Assembly (NCBI GenBank): GCA_029262115.1
Contig: JAJCZZ010000090.1
Location: 1 to 64,000, forward strand
Direction of reading: 5' to 3'
Origin: Gemmatimonadota bacterium
GTDB taxonomy: Bacteria > Gemmatimonadota > Gemmatimonadetes > Longimicrobiales > Gaopeijiaceae
Length of the DNA stretch: 64,000 bases
The notes beneath the pieces are model-generated. The model saw nothing but the letters and a program-made list of their open reading frames with translations, searched no databases and was not told the DNA's origin. Both the position numbers and the translations under genes were made by a program. How positions within the stretch are numbered: position 1 is the first letter of the stretch; each line of letters begins with the position of its first letter. Shown one piece after another: positions 53,316 to 62,964 of this stretch.

Positions 53316-54653
53316 CTAGGCGTTCCTGTCGAAGCACAGTGAGGCGGGCTCGACGTTCGGGTTCTCCGACTCCTCGAACGGAATCGGGAAGTTCATGTCG
53401 GGGCCGTACTGCCCGCCCTTGTGGAAGCCGCCACTGGGGAAGACCGTCGCCTGATCGCGGTTGTACTGGCGAACCAGGCGGCGCAGATCCCCGAGGCGGT
53501 GGGACGTTCCGAAGAGCCACCGGGCACGCTCTTCGAAGAGCTGGTCGACCCGGGCGGCCGCCGATCCGGCGTCGGTGAGGGCATCCAGCCCCTCCATCGC
53601 TCTCAGATCGTTGAGGATTGTGAGCGCCGCCGTAGCGCTACCGCCGTCCAGCGCGGCCTCCGCCTCGATGAGGCGGGCTTCGATGCCCGTGGCCAACTGC
53701 ACGTCGTCGTCCCACGACGCGAACTTCAGTTGGTGGAAGAGCCGCGTCTCTTCGTCGAAGCCGAAGCCACCCGAATCTTCCCACGGAACCCGGCTGTCCG
53801 TCTGCGACCGGAACTGGACTCCGTTCCCCCCCTCGCCGTCCGCCAGAGACCAGCGGCGCTGCGAGTGGTTGAAGTCGAAGATGGCGTTGCGCAGCCGGGT
53901 GTCCCCACCCCCCTGTGCGCGAATGATGTACGCCCACTCCGTCGGTACGCTGGCCGCCGCGGCGGCTGCCGCGGCATAGTTGCCGAGGTTGAGCTGTGCC
54001 CGGGCTTCCCCGATCGACGCCAGGTTGGCCTGATCGGCGGAACCCGCGGCGGCGGCCGCGCCGCGCCCGAAGCGCTCGAGGGCCGTGTTGAACATCTCGC
54101 TCGTCGTGGTCCGTTCACCCTGGATCACGTCGCCCTCGTTCGGCGTCTCCCCGAACGGTACGCCGGAGCAGTAGTTCTCGCCGAACATCAGATACGTGAA
54201 GCCGTTGAGGCTCCACATTTCGGCGATGCGGCTGTCTCCCGGGACGAACTCCTCCAGCTTCTCCGCGGCGTTCTTCAGCCCGACGCGCGCCTGATGAAGG
54301 TTCCGGTAGACATTCAGCAACGTCCCGTTGCGTTCGTCCATCTCACGGCGGTCCACTTCGTTCCTTGACGGGAACGTGCCCGACAGGATGAACTCGTCGG
54401 AGAGCATGCCCGAGTAAAGCGCCTGACCGCCCGCATGCGACTGCGCTCCGGTGCCGTTCGAGAACGCAGTGGAGAACTGGCCCAACGCGCCGGCCCAGAA
54501 GAGTGACGCTCCCTTCTCTCCCTGAACGTTGTCCGGGGTCACGAGGTCGGGGTCGATCACTTCGAGAAGTTGGTCCGTGTCGCACGCGCTCGCCCCGATC
54601 AGGAAGGCCGCAGCCACGAGGGTCGGCCAGAATCGATTCAGTCTGTTCTTCAT
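53316..54653 (-). CDS. SusD/RagB-type outer-membrane nutrient-binding lipoprotein
   Basis: 445 aa. Lipobox IGASAC, Cys24. Helical TPR-like SusD fold: LNVYRNLHQARVGLKNAAEK, WSLNGFTYLMFGENYCSGVP, FNTALERFGRGAAAAAGSAD, and the C-terminal RARWLFGTSHRLGDLRRLVR motif. It forms the lid of the SusC transporter encoded 13 bp upstream and captures oligosaccharides or peptides. A GGAGGA site precedes the ATG. Its 3' end lies only 31 bp from the group II intron. Confidence 0.88.
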   Translation of the reverse strand: MKNRLNRFWPTLVAAAFLIGASACDTDQLLEVIDPDLVTPDNVQGEKGASLFWAGALGQFSTAFSNGTGAQSHAGGQALYSGMLSDEFILSGTFPSRNEVDRREMDERNGTLLNVYRNLHQARVGLKNAAEKLEEFVPGDSRIAEMWSLNGFTYLMFGENYCSGVPFGETPNEGDVIQGERTTTSEMFNTALERFGRGAAAAAGSADQANLASIGEARAQLNLGNYAAAAAAAASVPTEWAYIIRAQGGGDTRLRNAIFDFNHSQRRWSLADGEGGNGVQFRSQTDSRVPWEDSGGFGFDEETRLFHQLKFASWDDDVQLATGIEARLIEAEAALDGGSATAALTILNDLRAMEGLDALTDAGSAAARVDQLFEERARWLFGTSHRLGDLRRLVRQYNRDQATVFPSGGFHKGGQYGPDMNFPIPFEESENPNVEPASLCFDRNA

Positions 54654-54666
54654 GTCTGATTCCTCC

Positions 54667-57600
54667 TCAGAAGCCGAAGTTGAAGCGTAGGGTCCAGTAG
54701 CGGACCGGCGGCTGTGTGAGGAATTCGGAAATCCCGAAGTTGTCGCCCGACCCCGCGGAGTTGATCTCCGGGTCCATGCCCGTGTAGTCCGTCCACGTCG
54801 CGAGGTTGCGGCCCGTCAGGGTCACGGTGGCGCGGTCCGAGCGGAAGCGCTGCGAGATGCTCGTGGGGATCTGGTACGACACGGAGAGCTCGCGGAACTT
54901 GATGAAGTCCGCGTCTTCCAGGTATCCGGCGACGGTCTGGCTGGGGTGGTAGAGCGACGCCACGGCGCGCTCCTGTTCCGCCAGAGGCGTGCTCGGATCG
55001 ACGAGCGCGCGGCACAGCTCAAAGCGACAACGGAACCGCTCGGTGTTGTTGTACGCCACGTAGTCGCCGCGGTAGTCGAAGAGACCGAAGATCCGCAGAC
55101 TGTTGAACAGCGTCACTGTCGTGGACAGCGAAACTTCCTGCTCGGGCATGCCGGCGCCGAAGAACTCGATCGTGTCACCGACGACGATCTCGTCCGCCGT
55201 GAGGATCCCGTTTCCGTCGGTGTCCGACGAACTGACGATCCGCTCGGCCCACTGGCCGCCCAGCGGGAAGCCCGGCACGAAGCGCGTCTGGCTCCCGATC
55301 GGCTCCGTGCCCTCGCCGAGTGAAAGGAGCTCGTTGTTGTTGATCGAGCCTGAAAGCGTGAAGTCCCACCCGAAGTTGTCGAGTTCGAGGACCGCCGCGT
55401 TGATCGCCGCCTCGAAGCCCTTGTTCTCGACTTCACCGATGTTGATCCACCGGTCGGGGCTCGCGCCCAACGACGGAGCGAGCGGTACCTCAATGAGGGC
55501 ACCGTTCGTGTTCTTGTCGTAGTACGTCAGTTCGAGGCCCAGCCGACCACCCGCCAGGTCGGCGTCGAGTCCGATCTCGAACTCTTCCGACTCCTCCGGC
55601 TCGAGCAGGCTGTTGCCGATTTCTCCGATCCGGACGCCGGAGATCGTTTCGTCATCCGGTGACGTGACGGCGTCAGCCGAAAGCGTCCGGATGGCATCGT
55701 CCGAGCCGGGCTGAAGGCCGGACTTGCCCCACGCGGCGCGCAGGCGGAGCTGGTCGATGAAGCCGGAGGCGGGGAAGAACTCCTCTTCCGACAGGATCCA
55801 CGACACGGCGGCCTTCGGGTAGACGATGAGGTCGAAGTCGCGCCCGAACGCGCTGTTGTCATCGGCGCGCACGGCCCCGGTCACGAACAGGCGGTCGTTC
55901 CACCCGAAGACCTGCTCGAAGAACACCCCGGCCGTCTTGTCCTCGGTGGTCGTCTCGTTCGAGAAGTTCTGCGCCGCGGAGCCGATCGACGACGAGCCCG
56001 TTACGATGTCGATGCCCCAGGCGAACGTCCCTGTGAACAGGTTCCGGAAGTACTGCGCGCCGACCGACGTCTTCGAGCTGACGTTGTCGGTCAGGTCGAA
56101 CGAACCCGTCGCGCTGGCGTCCAATGTGTACTGCCAGGTGTTGCGGAAGTCGGAGTCCTTGCGGCCGAGGTTCGACTGGCCGGGTACGCCGATATCGCGC
56201 TGGAAGAACGAGACGTCCTGGCGGTTCGAGAAGTCCACGCCGCCGGTCAGGCGAGTGCTGAGCCAGTCGGTCGGCTGATAGGTGGCCGTCGCGCCGGTCG
56301 TGAAGCGCTGCACGTCCTGGTAGAAGGTACGGCCGAAGAGCTGCGCCGGCCGTTGGAATCCCCAGGGTCGATTGTCCGGACTCGATCCTCCGAAGAACGC
56401 GCTGGGCAGGAAGCCGAAGGAGTTGTTGTCGTTGCCCGTGAACGCGAAGTGGCTGTCGAGGTAGCCGGCGCGCACGGCCAGCGTCACGTCTTCGGCGATC
56501 TGGCTGTTGACGTTGATGCGGATGTTCGCGCGATCGAGCTGGTTCGGACGCTCGACCTCGTCCGTGATCGGAACGCCCCGCTCGAGCAGATCCTGCCGAT
56601 CGGCGTCAGGAAGCGAAAACGGACCGATTTCGCCCTCGAGCTCGCCGGAGATATAGTAGTTTACCCGCTCCGAGCCGCCCTGGACCGAGAAGCCGAGCTG
56701 CCGGCGTGATCCGTCGTCGATCGGGCTGAGGTTCGGGTCACGAAGAACCTGGTACGCTTCCAGTCCGGTCTGTGTGCAGTCACCGAGCGCTACGGCCTCG
56801 AGAATACAGGCCCTCGCGAAGTCGTCGCTGCTCGAGTCGAGGCCCGAGTAGTTGAGCGGGTAGGTATTGCGCTCCTGCACGAGTCCGCCTTCCACCCAGA
56901 CGTTCCAGCGCGTGTCGCCGGGGCGTCCACGCTTGGTGGTGATGCGGATGACGCCGTTGGCCGCTTCCGTGCCGTACAGCGTCGCCGCAGCGGGACCCTT
57001 GACGATCTCGATCGACTCAATGTCCTCCGGGTTGAAGTCGTCCAGACGCGACGACTCCTGCCCGCCGGCTCCCAGGCCGCTCTGGCGGTTGTCGACGCGA
57101 ATGCCGTCGACGTACACGAGCGGGTCGTTCGAGAGGGAGATCGAGCTCGACCCGCGGATACGGATCCGCGAGCCGGCGCCCGACGTGCCCGCCGAGCCGA
57201 ACACCTGCACGCCGGCGGTCCTGCCCTGCAGGAGCGTGGCCATGCTGGTGACCGGAGCGATCTCGGTGAGGGCGGCCGCGTCGATGGTGCCGACCGCGTT
57301 GCCGATCTCGCGCTTGCGCTGCTCACCGGTCGCCGTGACGACGACCGCGTCGAGCTGAATGGCCGATTGCGAGAGCCGGAAGTCCGCTGCGGCCGTCTGG
57401 CCCGCGGCAACGGTGACGTTCACCGTCTCGGGCCCGTACCCGATCATGATGGCGCGCAGCGTGTGCGTGCCGGCGGGTACGTTGGGAATGAGGAAGCGCC
57501 CGGCCTCGTTGGCCAGCGCTCCGAAGTTGGTGCCCTCAATGACGACTTGTGCGCCGGAGAGGGGTTGCATCGTCGCAGCGTCCGTGACCTGGCCGGTGAT

Positions 57601-57681
57601 CGTGCCCCGCTCTTGAGCGGAGACGGGAATGGCCAGGAGTGCCGTTGCGGCGATCGCGAGAAGCGAACGTTGCAGGCTCAT
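54667..57681 (-). CDS. SusC/RagA-type TonB-dependent outer-membrane transporter
   Basis: 1004 aa from ATG 57681, with GGAGGAG 6 bp upstream. Signal peptide 1-22 (LLAIPVSAQ). A carboxypeptidase-like domain (25-105, GTITGQVTDAATMQPLSGAQ) precedes the plug (115-230: LQGRTAGVQVFGSAGTSGAG, DDFNPEDIESIEIVKGPAAA, LYGTEAANGVIRITTKRG) and a 22-strand barrel ending in VRYWTLRFNFGF with the terminal aromatic. Paired with SusD. The tandem S9 peptidases upstream on the same strand suggest peptides as cargo. Confidence 0.93.
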   Translation of the reverse strand: MSLQRSLLAIAATALLAIPVSAQERGTITGQVTDAATMQPLSGAQVVIEGTNFGALANEAGRFLIPNVPAGTHTLRAIMIGYGPETVNVTVAAGQTAAADFRLSQSAIQLDAVVVTATGEQRKREIGNAVGTIDAAALTEIAPVTSMATLLQGRTAGVQVFGSAGTSGAGSRIRIRGSSSISLSNDPLVYVDGIRVDNRQSGLGAGGQESSRLDDFNPEDIESIEIVKGPAAATLYGTEAANGVIRITTKRGRPGDTRWNVWVEGGLVQERNTYPLNYSGLDSSSDDFARACILEAVALGDCTQTGLEAYQVLRDPNLSPIDDGSRRQLGFSVQGGSERVNYYISGELEGEIGPFSLPDADRQDLLERGVPITDEVERPNQLDRANIRINVNSQIAEDVTLAVRAGYLDSHFAFTGNDNNSFGFLPSAFFGGSSPDNRPWGFQRPAQLFGRTFYQDVQRFTTGATATYQPTDWLSTRLTGGVDFSNRQDVSFFQRDIGVPGQSNLGRKDSDFRNTWQYTLDASATGSFDLTDNVSSKTSVGAQYFRNLFTGTFAWGIDIVTGSSSIGSAAQNFSNETTTEDKTAGVFFEQVFGWNDRLFVTGAVRADDNSAFGRDFDLIVYPKAAVSWILSEEEFFPASGFIDQLRLRAAWGKSGLQPGSDDAIRTLSADAVTSPDDETISGVRIGEIGNSLLEPEESEEFEIGLDADLAGGRLGLELTYYDKNTNGALIEVPLAPSLGASPDRWINIGEVENKGFEAAINAAVLELDNFGWDFTLSGSINNNELLSLGEGTEPIGSQTRFVPGFPLGGQWAERIVSSSDTDGNGILTADEIVVGDTIEFFGAGMPEQEVSLSTTVTLFNSLRIFGLFDYRGDYVAYNNTERFRCRFELCRALVDPSTPLAEQERAVASLYHPSQTVAGYLEDADFIKFRELSVSYQIPTSISQRFRSDRATVTLTGRNLATWTDYTGMDPEINSAGSGDNFGISEFLTQPPVRYWTLRFNFGF

Positions 57682-57742
57682 TCGGTTCTCCTCCTGAAGG
57701 GTGAATGAAAGCGAACCCGCGCTCGACGCTCGGCATGCGGGC

Positions 57743-57756
57743 GTCATAACTATGAC
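57743..57756 (-). promoter_or_regulatory. inverted repeat upstream of the SusC gene
   Basis: GTCATA (57743-57748) and TATGAC (57751-57756) with AC between: a perfect 6-bp inverted repeat, AT-rich, 62 bp upstream of the SusC start. It may be an operator or contain the -10 element. The remainder of the gap 57682-57931 shows nothing else. Confidence 0.4.
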
Positions 57757-57931
57757 AGACTACGCACGAACGTGAGGACACGGGCACTTCAACCTTGAGG
57801 GGCGCGGAGGAAATCGCAAGATGCGCAGTGCAGGAGCGGGGATGCCACAAGCGTGACATCCCCGCGATCATCCTGTACCGACCTGGCGACAGGACGCTGG
57901 CCGCCGTGCGTCGCTCGGCCCCGATCGGCGC

Positions 57932-60019
57932 CTACATCCCGTCCTCCGTCACCGGCCGAACCCGCGCGTGCTGGTCGAACCAACCCCGCAGGTAGAGTTG
58001 CGTCCGGAGGAAGTTCGACGGCTTCGACGACGTGCCGTGCCACTCGTCCTGGAAGCGGACCATGACCGTGGGCACCTTCAGGATCTTCAGGGCCCTGTAG
58101 AACTCCTCGGTCTGCGGCATGGGGGTGCGCAGATCGCCCTCGCCCGTCATGAGCATGGTCGGCGTGGTCACGTTGCCGACGTACATGAGTGGAGAGCGAC
58201 GCAGGTGCTCCGTGGGGTCCTCCCACGGGAGGTTCTCGAAGTTGTAGTACCAGCTGGCGCCGTCCGTCGTGCCGACGAAACTGAGCCAGTTGGTGACCGG
58301 ACAGTTGGCCGAGGCCGCAGCGAAGCGGTCCGTGTGGCCCACGATCCAGGACGTGAGGACGCCCCCGCCGGAGCACCCGTAGACGAACATGTTGTCCTCG
58401 TCCACATAGCCCATCGAGAGCACTTCGTCCACGCCCTTCATCAGGTCGTCGAAATCCTGGCCTGGATACGCGTTCTTGATCGCGTTTCCGAACTGACTCC
58501 CGTACCCGGAGCTGCCACGCGGGTTGGTGTAGAGCACCACGTACCCGTTCGCCGCGTGCTCCTGCCATCCGAAGTTGAAGCCGACGTCATACATGCCGTG
58601 AGGCCCGCCGTGGATGGCCAGCATCAGCGGGTACTCGCGCGTCGCGTCGAAGTCCGGCGGCTTGATGATCCAGCCCTGGATGTCGAAGTCGCCGACGGAC
58701 TTGTACCAGATCTCCTCGACCTCGCCCAACTTCACGCCCGCCAGGACATCGGCGTTCACGTGGGTCAGTTGGGTGACGTTTCCGTTGCGCGCGTCCACAC
58801 GGACGATGTCTTCAGGATTCCATGAGTCCTCACGCACACCGACCATGACCCGCCCTGCCCGGTCCATCGAGTTGAAGCCGAGCATGTGGTTGCCGGTGGT
58901 AACCTGGCGCGGCTGACCGTTGACCGGGGCGAACCAGACGTTCCGGTTGCCCTTCATCGAGGCGTTGAAGTACACGCCGCTGTTGTCCGGCGCCCACGTC
59001 ACGTTGGCGACCGAGCGGCCGAGTTCCCCGGCAATACGACGGGGGTTGGACCCGTCACGGTTCATGACGTACAGGCCGTTCTCGATGTACGTGTCGTCCG
59101 ACATGTCGTAGCCCTGGTACGCGACCAACTGCCCACTGGGCGATGGCACGGGGGCTCCGTCCGGCCCGGACCGCTCCGTCAGCGTCCGGATCGCGCCGGT
59201 GTTCGTGTTGACCGCGTAGATGTCCGACTCCCGCCACTGATAGTCGGCTTCCTCGGCGCGGAGCCCGGAAAAGTACAGCTCCGACCCGTCCGGCGCCCAC
59301 GTTCCGTTTCCGTGATTCCAGTCGCCGTCGGTGAGTTGGCGGGGAGTCCCCCCCTCGGCGGGGACGACGAACAGGTGGGAAAAGCCGCCGTCCGTGTACC
59401 CCTGCCGGTCACGACGGAAGTTCAATTGATCGACGACCTTCGGTTCGCCGGTCCACTTGGCTCCGTCCGGCTTCTTGGGCAGAGTGACCCGCCACGGACT
59501 GTCCCCGTCGACCGACATCGAAAAAGAAATCCGTGTCCCGTCGGGAGACCATGCGATCGAGGAGGGTGAGTTCTCGACCCGCGTGATCTGTGTGGTGGCG
59601 CCCTCCGCGTCCATCCAGCGCACCCAGATCTGGCTGCCGTCGGGCTCGCCCGCCGCCGTATAGGCGATCCGGGTGCCGTCCGGCGACCACGACGGCGACG
59701 AGCCGTCGACCAGGAAGCGGTTGCGGCTGCCGTCCGCCTGCATGATCCACACCGACGACTCGCGCCGGTCGTTTACCTTGTCGACCCACGAACGCGTGTA
59801 CACGACCTGGGAGCCATCGGGCGAGAGCTCCGGCCCACCCACCCATTCCCAGTCGAGGTACTGCTCGAGCTGCAGGTGGTTGTCCGTCTGTGCCGCTGCG
59901 GCGGTGGGGGCCGCGGTGGCGACCATCGCGCCCAGAGCGGCGCATGTGGCAATACGGACGGCGATGGCGCGGGTGGCGCCTCTCCGTTCGCTTCGTACCG
60001 TACTCGGGTGCCGGTTCAT
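57932..60019 (-). CDS. secreted S9-family (prolyl-oligopeptidase-type) peptidase
   Basis: 695 aa. Signal peptide ends about residue 43 (AAPTAAAAQ). An N-terminal TolB/WD40-like propeller (45-430) contains SWSPDGTRIAYTAAG, AWSPDGTRISFSMS, TWAPDGSELYFSG and TWAPDNSGVYFNA. The catalytic domain has Ser550 in YGCSGGG, Asp629 in TGEGDLRTP, His661 in DEWHGTS. It should cleave short peptides in the periplasm or outside. Translationally coupled to the upstream paralogue (ATGA, 60016-60019), and GGAGG lies 6 bp before its ATG. Confidence 0.93.
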   Translation of the reverse strand: MNRHPSTVRSERRGATRAIAVRIATCAALGAMVATAAPTAAAAQTDNHLQLEQYLDWEWVGGPELSPDGSQVVYTRSWVDKVNDRRESSVWIMQADGSRNRFLVDGSSPSWSPDGTRIAYTAAGEPDGSQIWVRWMDAEGATTQITRVENSPSSIAWSPDGTRISFSMSVDGDSPWRVTLPKKPDGAKWTGEPKVVDQLNFRRDRQGYTDGGFSHLFVVPAEGGTPRQLTDGDWNHGNGTWAPDGSELYFSGLRAEEADYQWRESDIYAVNTNTGAIRTLTERSGPDGAPVPSPSGQLVAYQGYDMSDDTYIENGLYVMNRDGSNPRRIAGELGRSVANVTWAPDNSGVYFNASMKGNRNVWFAPVNGQPRQVTTGNHMLGFNSMDRAGRVMVGVREDSWNPEDIVRVDARNGNVTQLTHVNADVLAGVKLGEVEEIWYKSVGDFDIQGWIIKPPDFDATREYPLMLAIHGGPHGMYDVGFNFGWQEHAANGYVVLYTNPRGSSGYGSQFGNAIKNAYPGQDFDDLMKGVDEVLSMGYVDEDNMFVYGCSGGGVLTSWIVGHTDRFAAASANCPVTNWLSFVGTTDGASWYYNFENLPWEDPTEHLRRSPLMYVGNVTTPTMLMTGEGDLRTPMPQTEEFYRALKILKVPTVMVRFQDEWHGTSSKPSNFLRTQLYLRGWFDQHARVRPVTEDGM

Positions 60020-62085
60020 GGGTGTCCTCCGTGTGAGTCGTCTTGCTGTGTGATCGGGCGGGCATCGTCATGCGATCCCCATTTCTCGAACCACTTCCGC
60101 AAGTAGAGCTGGGTGCGCAGGAAATTCGAGGGTTTGGAGCTCGTGCCGTGCCATTCGTCCTGGAAGCGGACCATGACCGTCGGAACCCCGACGATCTGGA
60201 GCGCCTGGTAGTACTCTTCGGTTTGACCCATCGGGGTGCGCAGGTCGCGCTCACCCGTCATGAGCATCGTGGGCGTCGTCACGTTCTCGACGTAGAAGAT
60301 CGAGGAGCGGTCCATCCACTCGGTGGCGTCCTCCCAGAACCACTTGTCGAAGGTGCGCGTGTAGCTCGTCGCGTCCGACGTACCCATGGCCGACATCCAG
60401 TTGACGATGGGACAGTTCGCCGACGCCGCGCGGAAGCGGTCGGTGTTGCCTACGATGTAGGTGGTCAGGATGCCGCCGCCACTGCATCCGTAGACGAACA
60501 GGTTGTCTTCGTCGACGTAACCGCGCTCCACCATCATGTCGACGCCGCGCATGAGGTCGGGGAAGTCCGCGCCCGGATAGTCGTGGTTGATGGCGTTGGC
60601 GAAGCCCGTGCCGTACCCCGTGCTCCCCCTCGGATTGGTGTAGAGAACCACGTACCCGTTCGCCGCGTGTTCCTGGAACGCGAAGTTGAAGCCGCCGTCG
60701 TACATGCTGTGCGGCCCACCGTGGATGGCCAGCATGAGCGGATACTTCCGATCCGGGTCGAAGTCGGGCGGCTTGACCACCCATCCTTGCACGCGCCAGT
60801 CGTCGGAGTCGTACCAGATCTCTTCGACGTCGCCGAGGGCGACGCCGTGCAGGATGTCGGCATTCACTTCGGTGAGACGGTTCACCGACGCGGGCCGTTG
60901 GAGCGCGAAGGTGTAGATGTCGCCCGGTTCATGGGCGCTGTCGATCGTGCCGACGGCCGTGCCGTTCTCCGAGAAGGAGGAGACGGACAGCACGTGCTTT
61001 CCCTCGGTCACGGCGCGCACTCCACCACTCGCGCTGACGAAGTGCAGATTCGAGTAGCCGTCCCGTCGAACGTTGAAGTACAGCCCCGAGCCGTCCGCCG
61101 CCCACGTCATGTCGCCGACCTGCCGATCGTAATCGCCAGAGATCACGCGGCTGTTCGATCCGTCCCGGTTCATCAGATAGATCTTCTGATTCCGGTACGT
61201 GTCGCGGTGCTCCTCGACGCCCGTGTAGGCAACCAGCCGACCGTCTGGAGATGGCGTCGGATTCCCGTCCGGACCGCGACGGCTCGTCAGTTGCCGCACG
61301 GTGCGAGACGCGACGTCGATCGCGTAGATGTCCGACTCCTGCCAGTTCTCGGGGCGGTCGTGGTCGTCGGACCGGTACGACGAGAAGTAGATCTCCTGGC
61401 CGTCCGGACTCCATGCGATGCCGCCGTGGTTCCAATTGCCGTCGGTGAGTTGGCGGGGCGTACCGCCTTCCGCGGGTACGACGAAGACGTGGGTCCAACC
61501 CGTGTCGATGTAGCCCTGGCGGTCGCGTCTGTACGCGGGGCGTTCCACGACCTTGGGGTCGTCGGTCCACTTGGCGCCGCTCGGCCGGCCGGGCACGCTC
61601 ACCCCTGCAAATTCGGCCCGGTCGTCGACCCGACTCGTGAAGGCGATCCAGTTTCCGTCCGGAGACCAGGTCAGATTCGACGGTCCGTTCTCCAGCCGGG
61701 TGATCTGACTGGTGGCACCCTCCGCGTCCATCCAGCGGACGAAGATCTGCGAGCCGGAGGGCTCGCCCTGGGTCGTGAACGCGATCCGCGTGCCGTCCGG
61801 TGACCAGGTGGCGCCCGATCCCTCGGTGAGGCTGCGGGCACGAGACCCATCGGCGCCCATGACCCAGAGAGACGACTTCCGGGCGTCGTTGACCTTGTCG
61901 ACCCAGCCGCGGGTGTAGACGATGCGGCGACCGTCCGGGGAGATCTGCGGATTACCCACGCTCTCCAGGTCGAGGTACTGCTCGAGTCGAAGGTGCTGCG
62001 ACGATGCCCCGTTCTGCGCGACGAGGGCGCCCGGGGCGAGCACGGCTACACCCAGGGCGATGAGACAGTGGTTCACATTGGCCAT
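60016..62085 (-). CDS. secreted S9-family peptidase, tandem paralogue
   Basis: 689 aa. Signal sequence about 1-23 (LIALGVAVLAPGALVAQ). Propeller repeats (TWSPDGTRIAFTTQGEPS, AWSPDGQEIYFSSYRS, TWAADGSGLYFNVRRDG) and catalytic Ser535 (YGCSGGG), Asp614 (TGERDLRTP), His646 (DEWHGTS). Closely similar to the next gene throughout, with identical stretches such as FQDEWHGTSSKPSNFLRTQL, so a gene duplication. First gene of the peptidase pair; the 5' gap of 234 bp to the divergent TPR-like gene gives no clear promoter. Confidence 0.93.
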   Translation of the reverse strand: MANVNHCLIALGVAVLAPGALVAQNGASSQHLRLEQYLDLESVGNPQISPDGRRIVYTRGWVDKVNDARKSSLWVMGADGSRARSLTEGSGATWSPDGTRIAFTTQGEPSGSQIFVRWMDAEGATSQITRLENGPSNLTWSPDGNWIAFTSRVDDRAEFAGVSVPGRPSGAKWTDDPKVVERPAYRRDRQGYIDTGWTHVFVVPAEGGTPRQLTDGNWNHGGIAWSPDGQEIYFSSYRSDDHDRPENWQESDIYAIDVASRTVRQLTSRRGPDGNPTPSPDGRLVAYTGVEEHRDTYRNQKIYLMNRDGSNSRVISGDYDRQVGDMTWAADGSGLYFNVRRDGYSNLHFVSASGGVRAVTEGKHVLSVSSFSENGTAVGTIDSAHEPGDIYTFALQRPASVNRLTEVNADILHGVALGDVEEIWYDSDDWRVQGWVVKPPDFDPDRKYPLMLAIHGGPHSMYDGGFNFAFQEHAANGYVVLYTNPRGSTGYGTGFANAINHDYPGADFPDLMRGVDMMVERGYVDEDNLFVYGCSGGGILTTYIVGNTDRFRAASANCPIVNWMSAMGTSDATSYTRTFDKWFWEDATEWMDRSSIFYVENVTTPTMLMTGERDLRTPMGQTEEYYQALQIVGVPTVMVRFQDEWHGTSSKPSNFLRTQLYLRKWFEKWGSHDDARPITQQDDSHGGHP

Positions 62086-62319
62086 GAGTGACTCCCGTTC
62101 GGCCGGTCAGATGGCCCGTGGGCGCGCATGACGCACGCGTCACGGACGGTCAGTATAGGCCGGTGCTTCCGAAGTCAACAACCACCTGTCATCGGCGGTG
62201 TAGGTGTCGCGATCCGTCGGAGTGCGCGAATGGCTGCGCCGGATACCGACGTCGGGGGGTGCAATAGCCAGGGTAATTCCCCATTTTTTATCCCCCCCTT
62301 CCTCCCCCCATCGCGCCTC

Positions 62320-62964
62320 ATGGCCTCATTCTCTAGCTGGTTCCGTTCGAAGCCCGCCGCACGGTCGGGTCCGAACGTCGAGGATCTGGAGCGCAGACTG
62401 CAGCAGTTGGAGCGGGAGTCGACCCATTCAGACGCCGGGTTCCAGTGGGGCCCGCTCAATCGGGCCGGGGACCTTTGTCTACGAGCCGGGGACCGCGACC
62501 GGGCGCTCAAGTACTACGGCCGGACGATCGACACCCTGCTCGAGGATGAACAGCGAGAGGCCGCGCGCGGAGTCGCCAACAAGATCATCCGCATCCATCC
62601 CGGGGCCGTGCGCACCTTGTGCACGCTGACCTGGTTGGATCTCGCGGCCCGCCACATGGCTACGGCACTGCTGCATCTCCGTGACTATGTGGAGGGCGCG
62701 CGCGAAGCGGGTCGAGAGGCGATCACCGCCGATCAGGTGCTCGAGATGGCCCGCGTGGTGCCCGACGACGAGTTCCTCGGCGCCGCGGCGGACGCCCTCG
62801 ACCAGCTTGATTTCCCCGACAAGGCGGGGGTTGTGCGGGAATGGCAGCGGGCAGGGGGATCACCCGACGTGCTGTCCGATCCGGACGATATGGCGCAGTA
62901 CTGCCTCACGGCTGCGGTCGGCTCGAACGCCTTCCGTTCCGAGGACGAGGCCGCCACGGCCTAG
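62320..62964 (+). CDS. small TPR-like protein of unknown function
   Basis: 214 aa. Starts FSSWFRSKPAARSGP, with coiled-coil segment VEDLERRLQQLERES, followed by helical repeats: WGPLNRAGDLCLRAGDRDRA and KYYGRTIDTLLEDE, LTWLDLAARHMATALLHLRD. This resembles one or two tetratricopeptide units; no signal peptide. Its stop overlaps the stop of the converging gene by 4 bp. Probably a cytosolic scaffold; specific role not evident. Upstream 62086-62319 contains a run of AT bases (about 62283-62292) and no recognised site. Confidence 0.7.
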   Translation: MASFSSWFRSKPAARSGPNVEDLERRLQQLERESTHSDAGFQWGPLNRAGDLCLRAGDRDRALKYYGRTIDTLLEDEQREAARGVANKIIRIHPGAVRTLCTLTWLDLAARHMATALLHLRDYVEGAREAGREAITADQVLEMARVVPDDEFLGAAADALDQLDFPDKAGVVREWQRAGGSPDVLSDPDDMAQYCLTAAVGSNAFRSEDEAATA

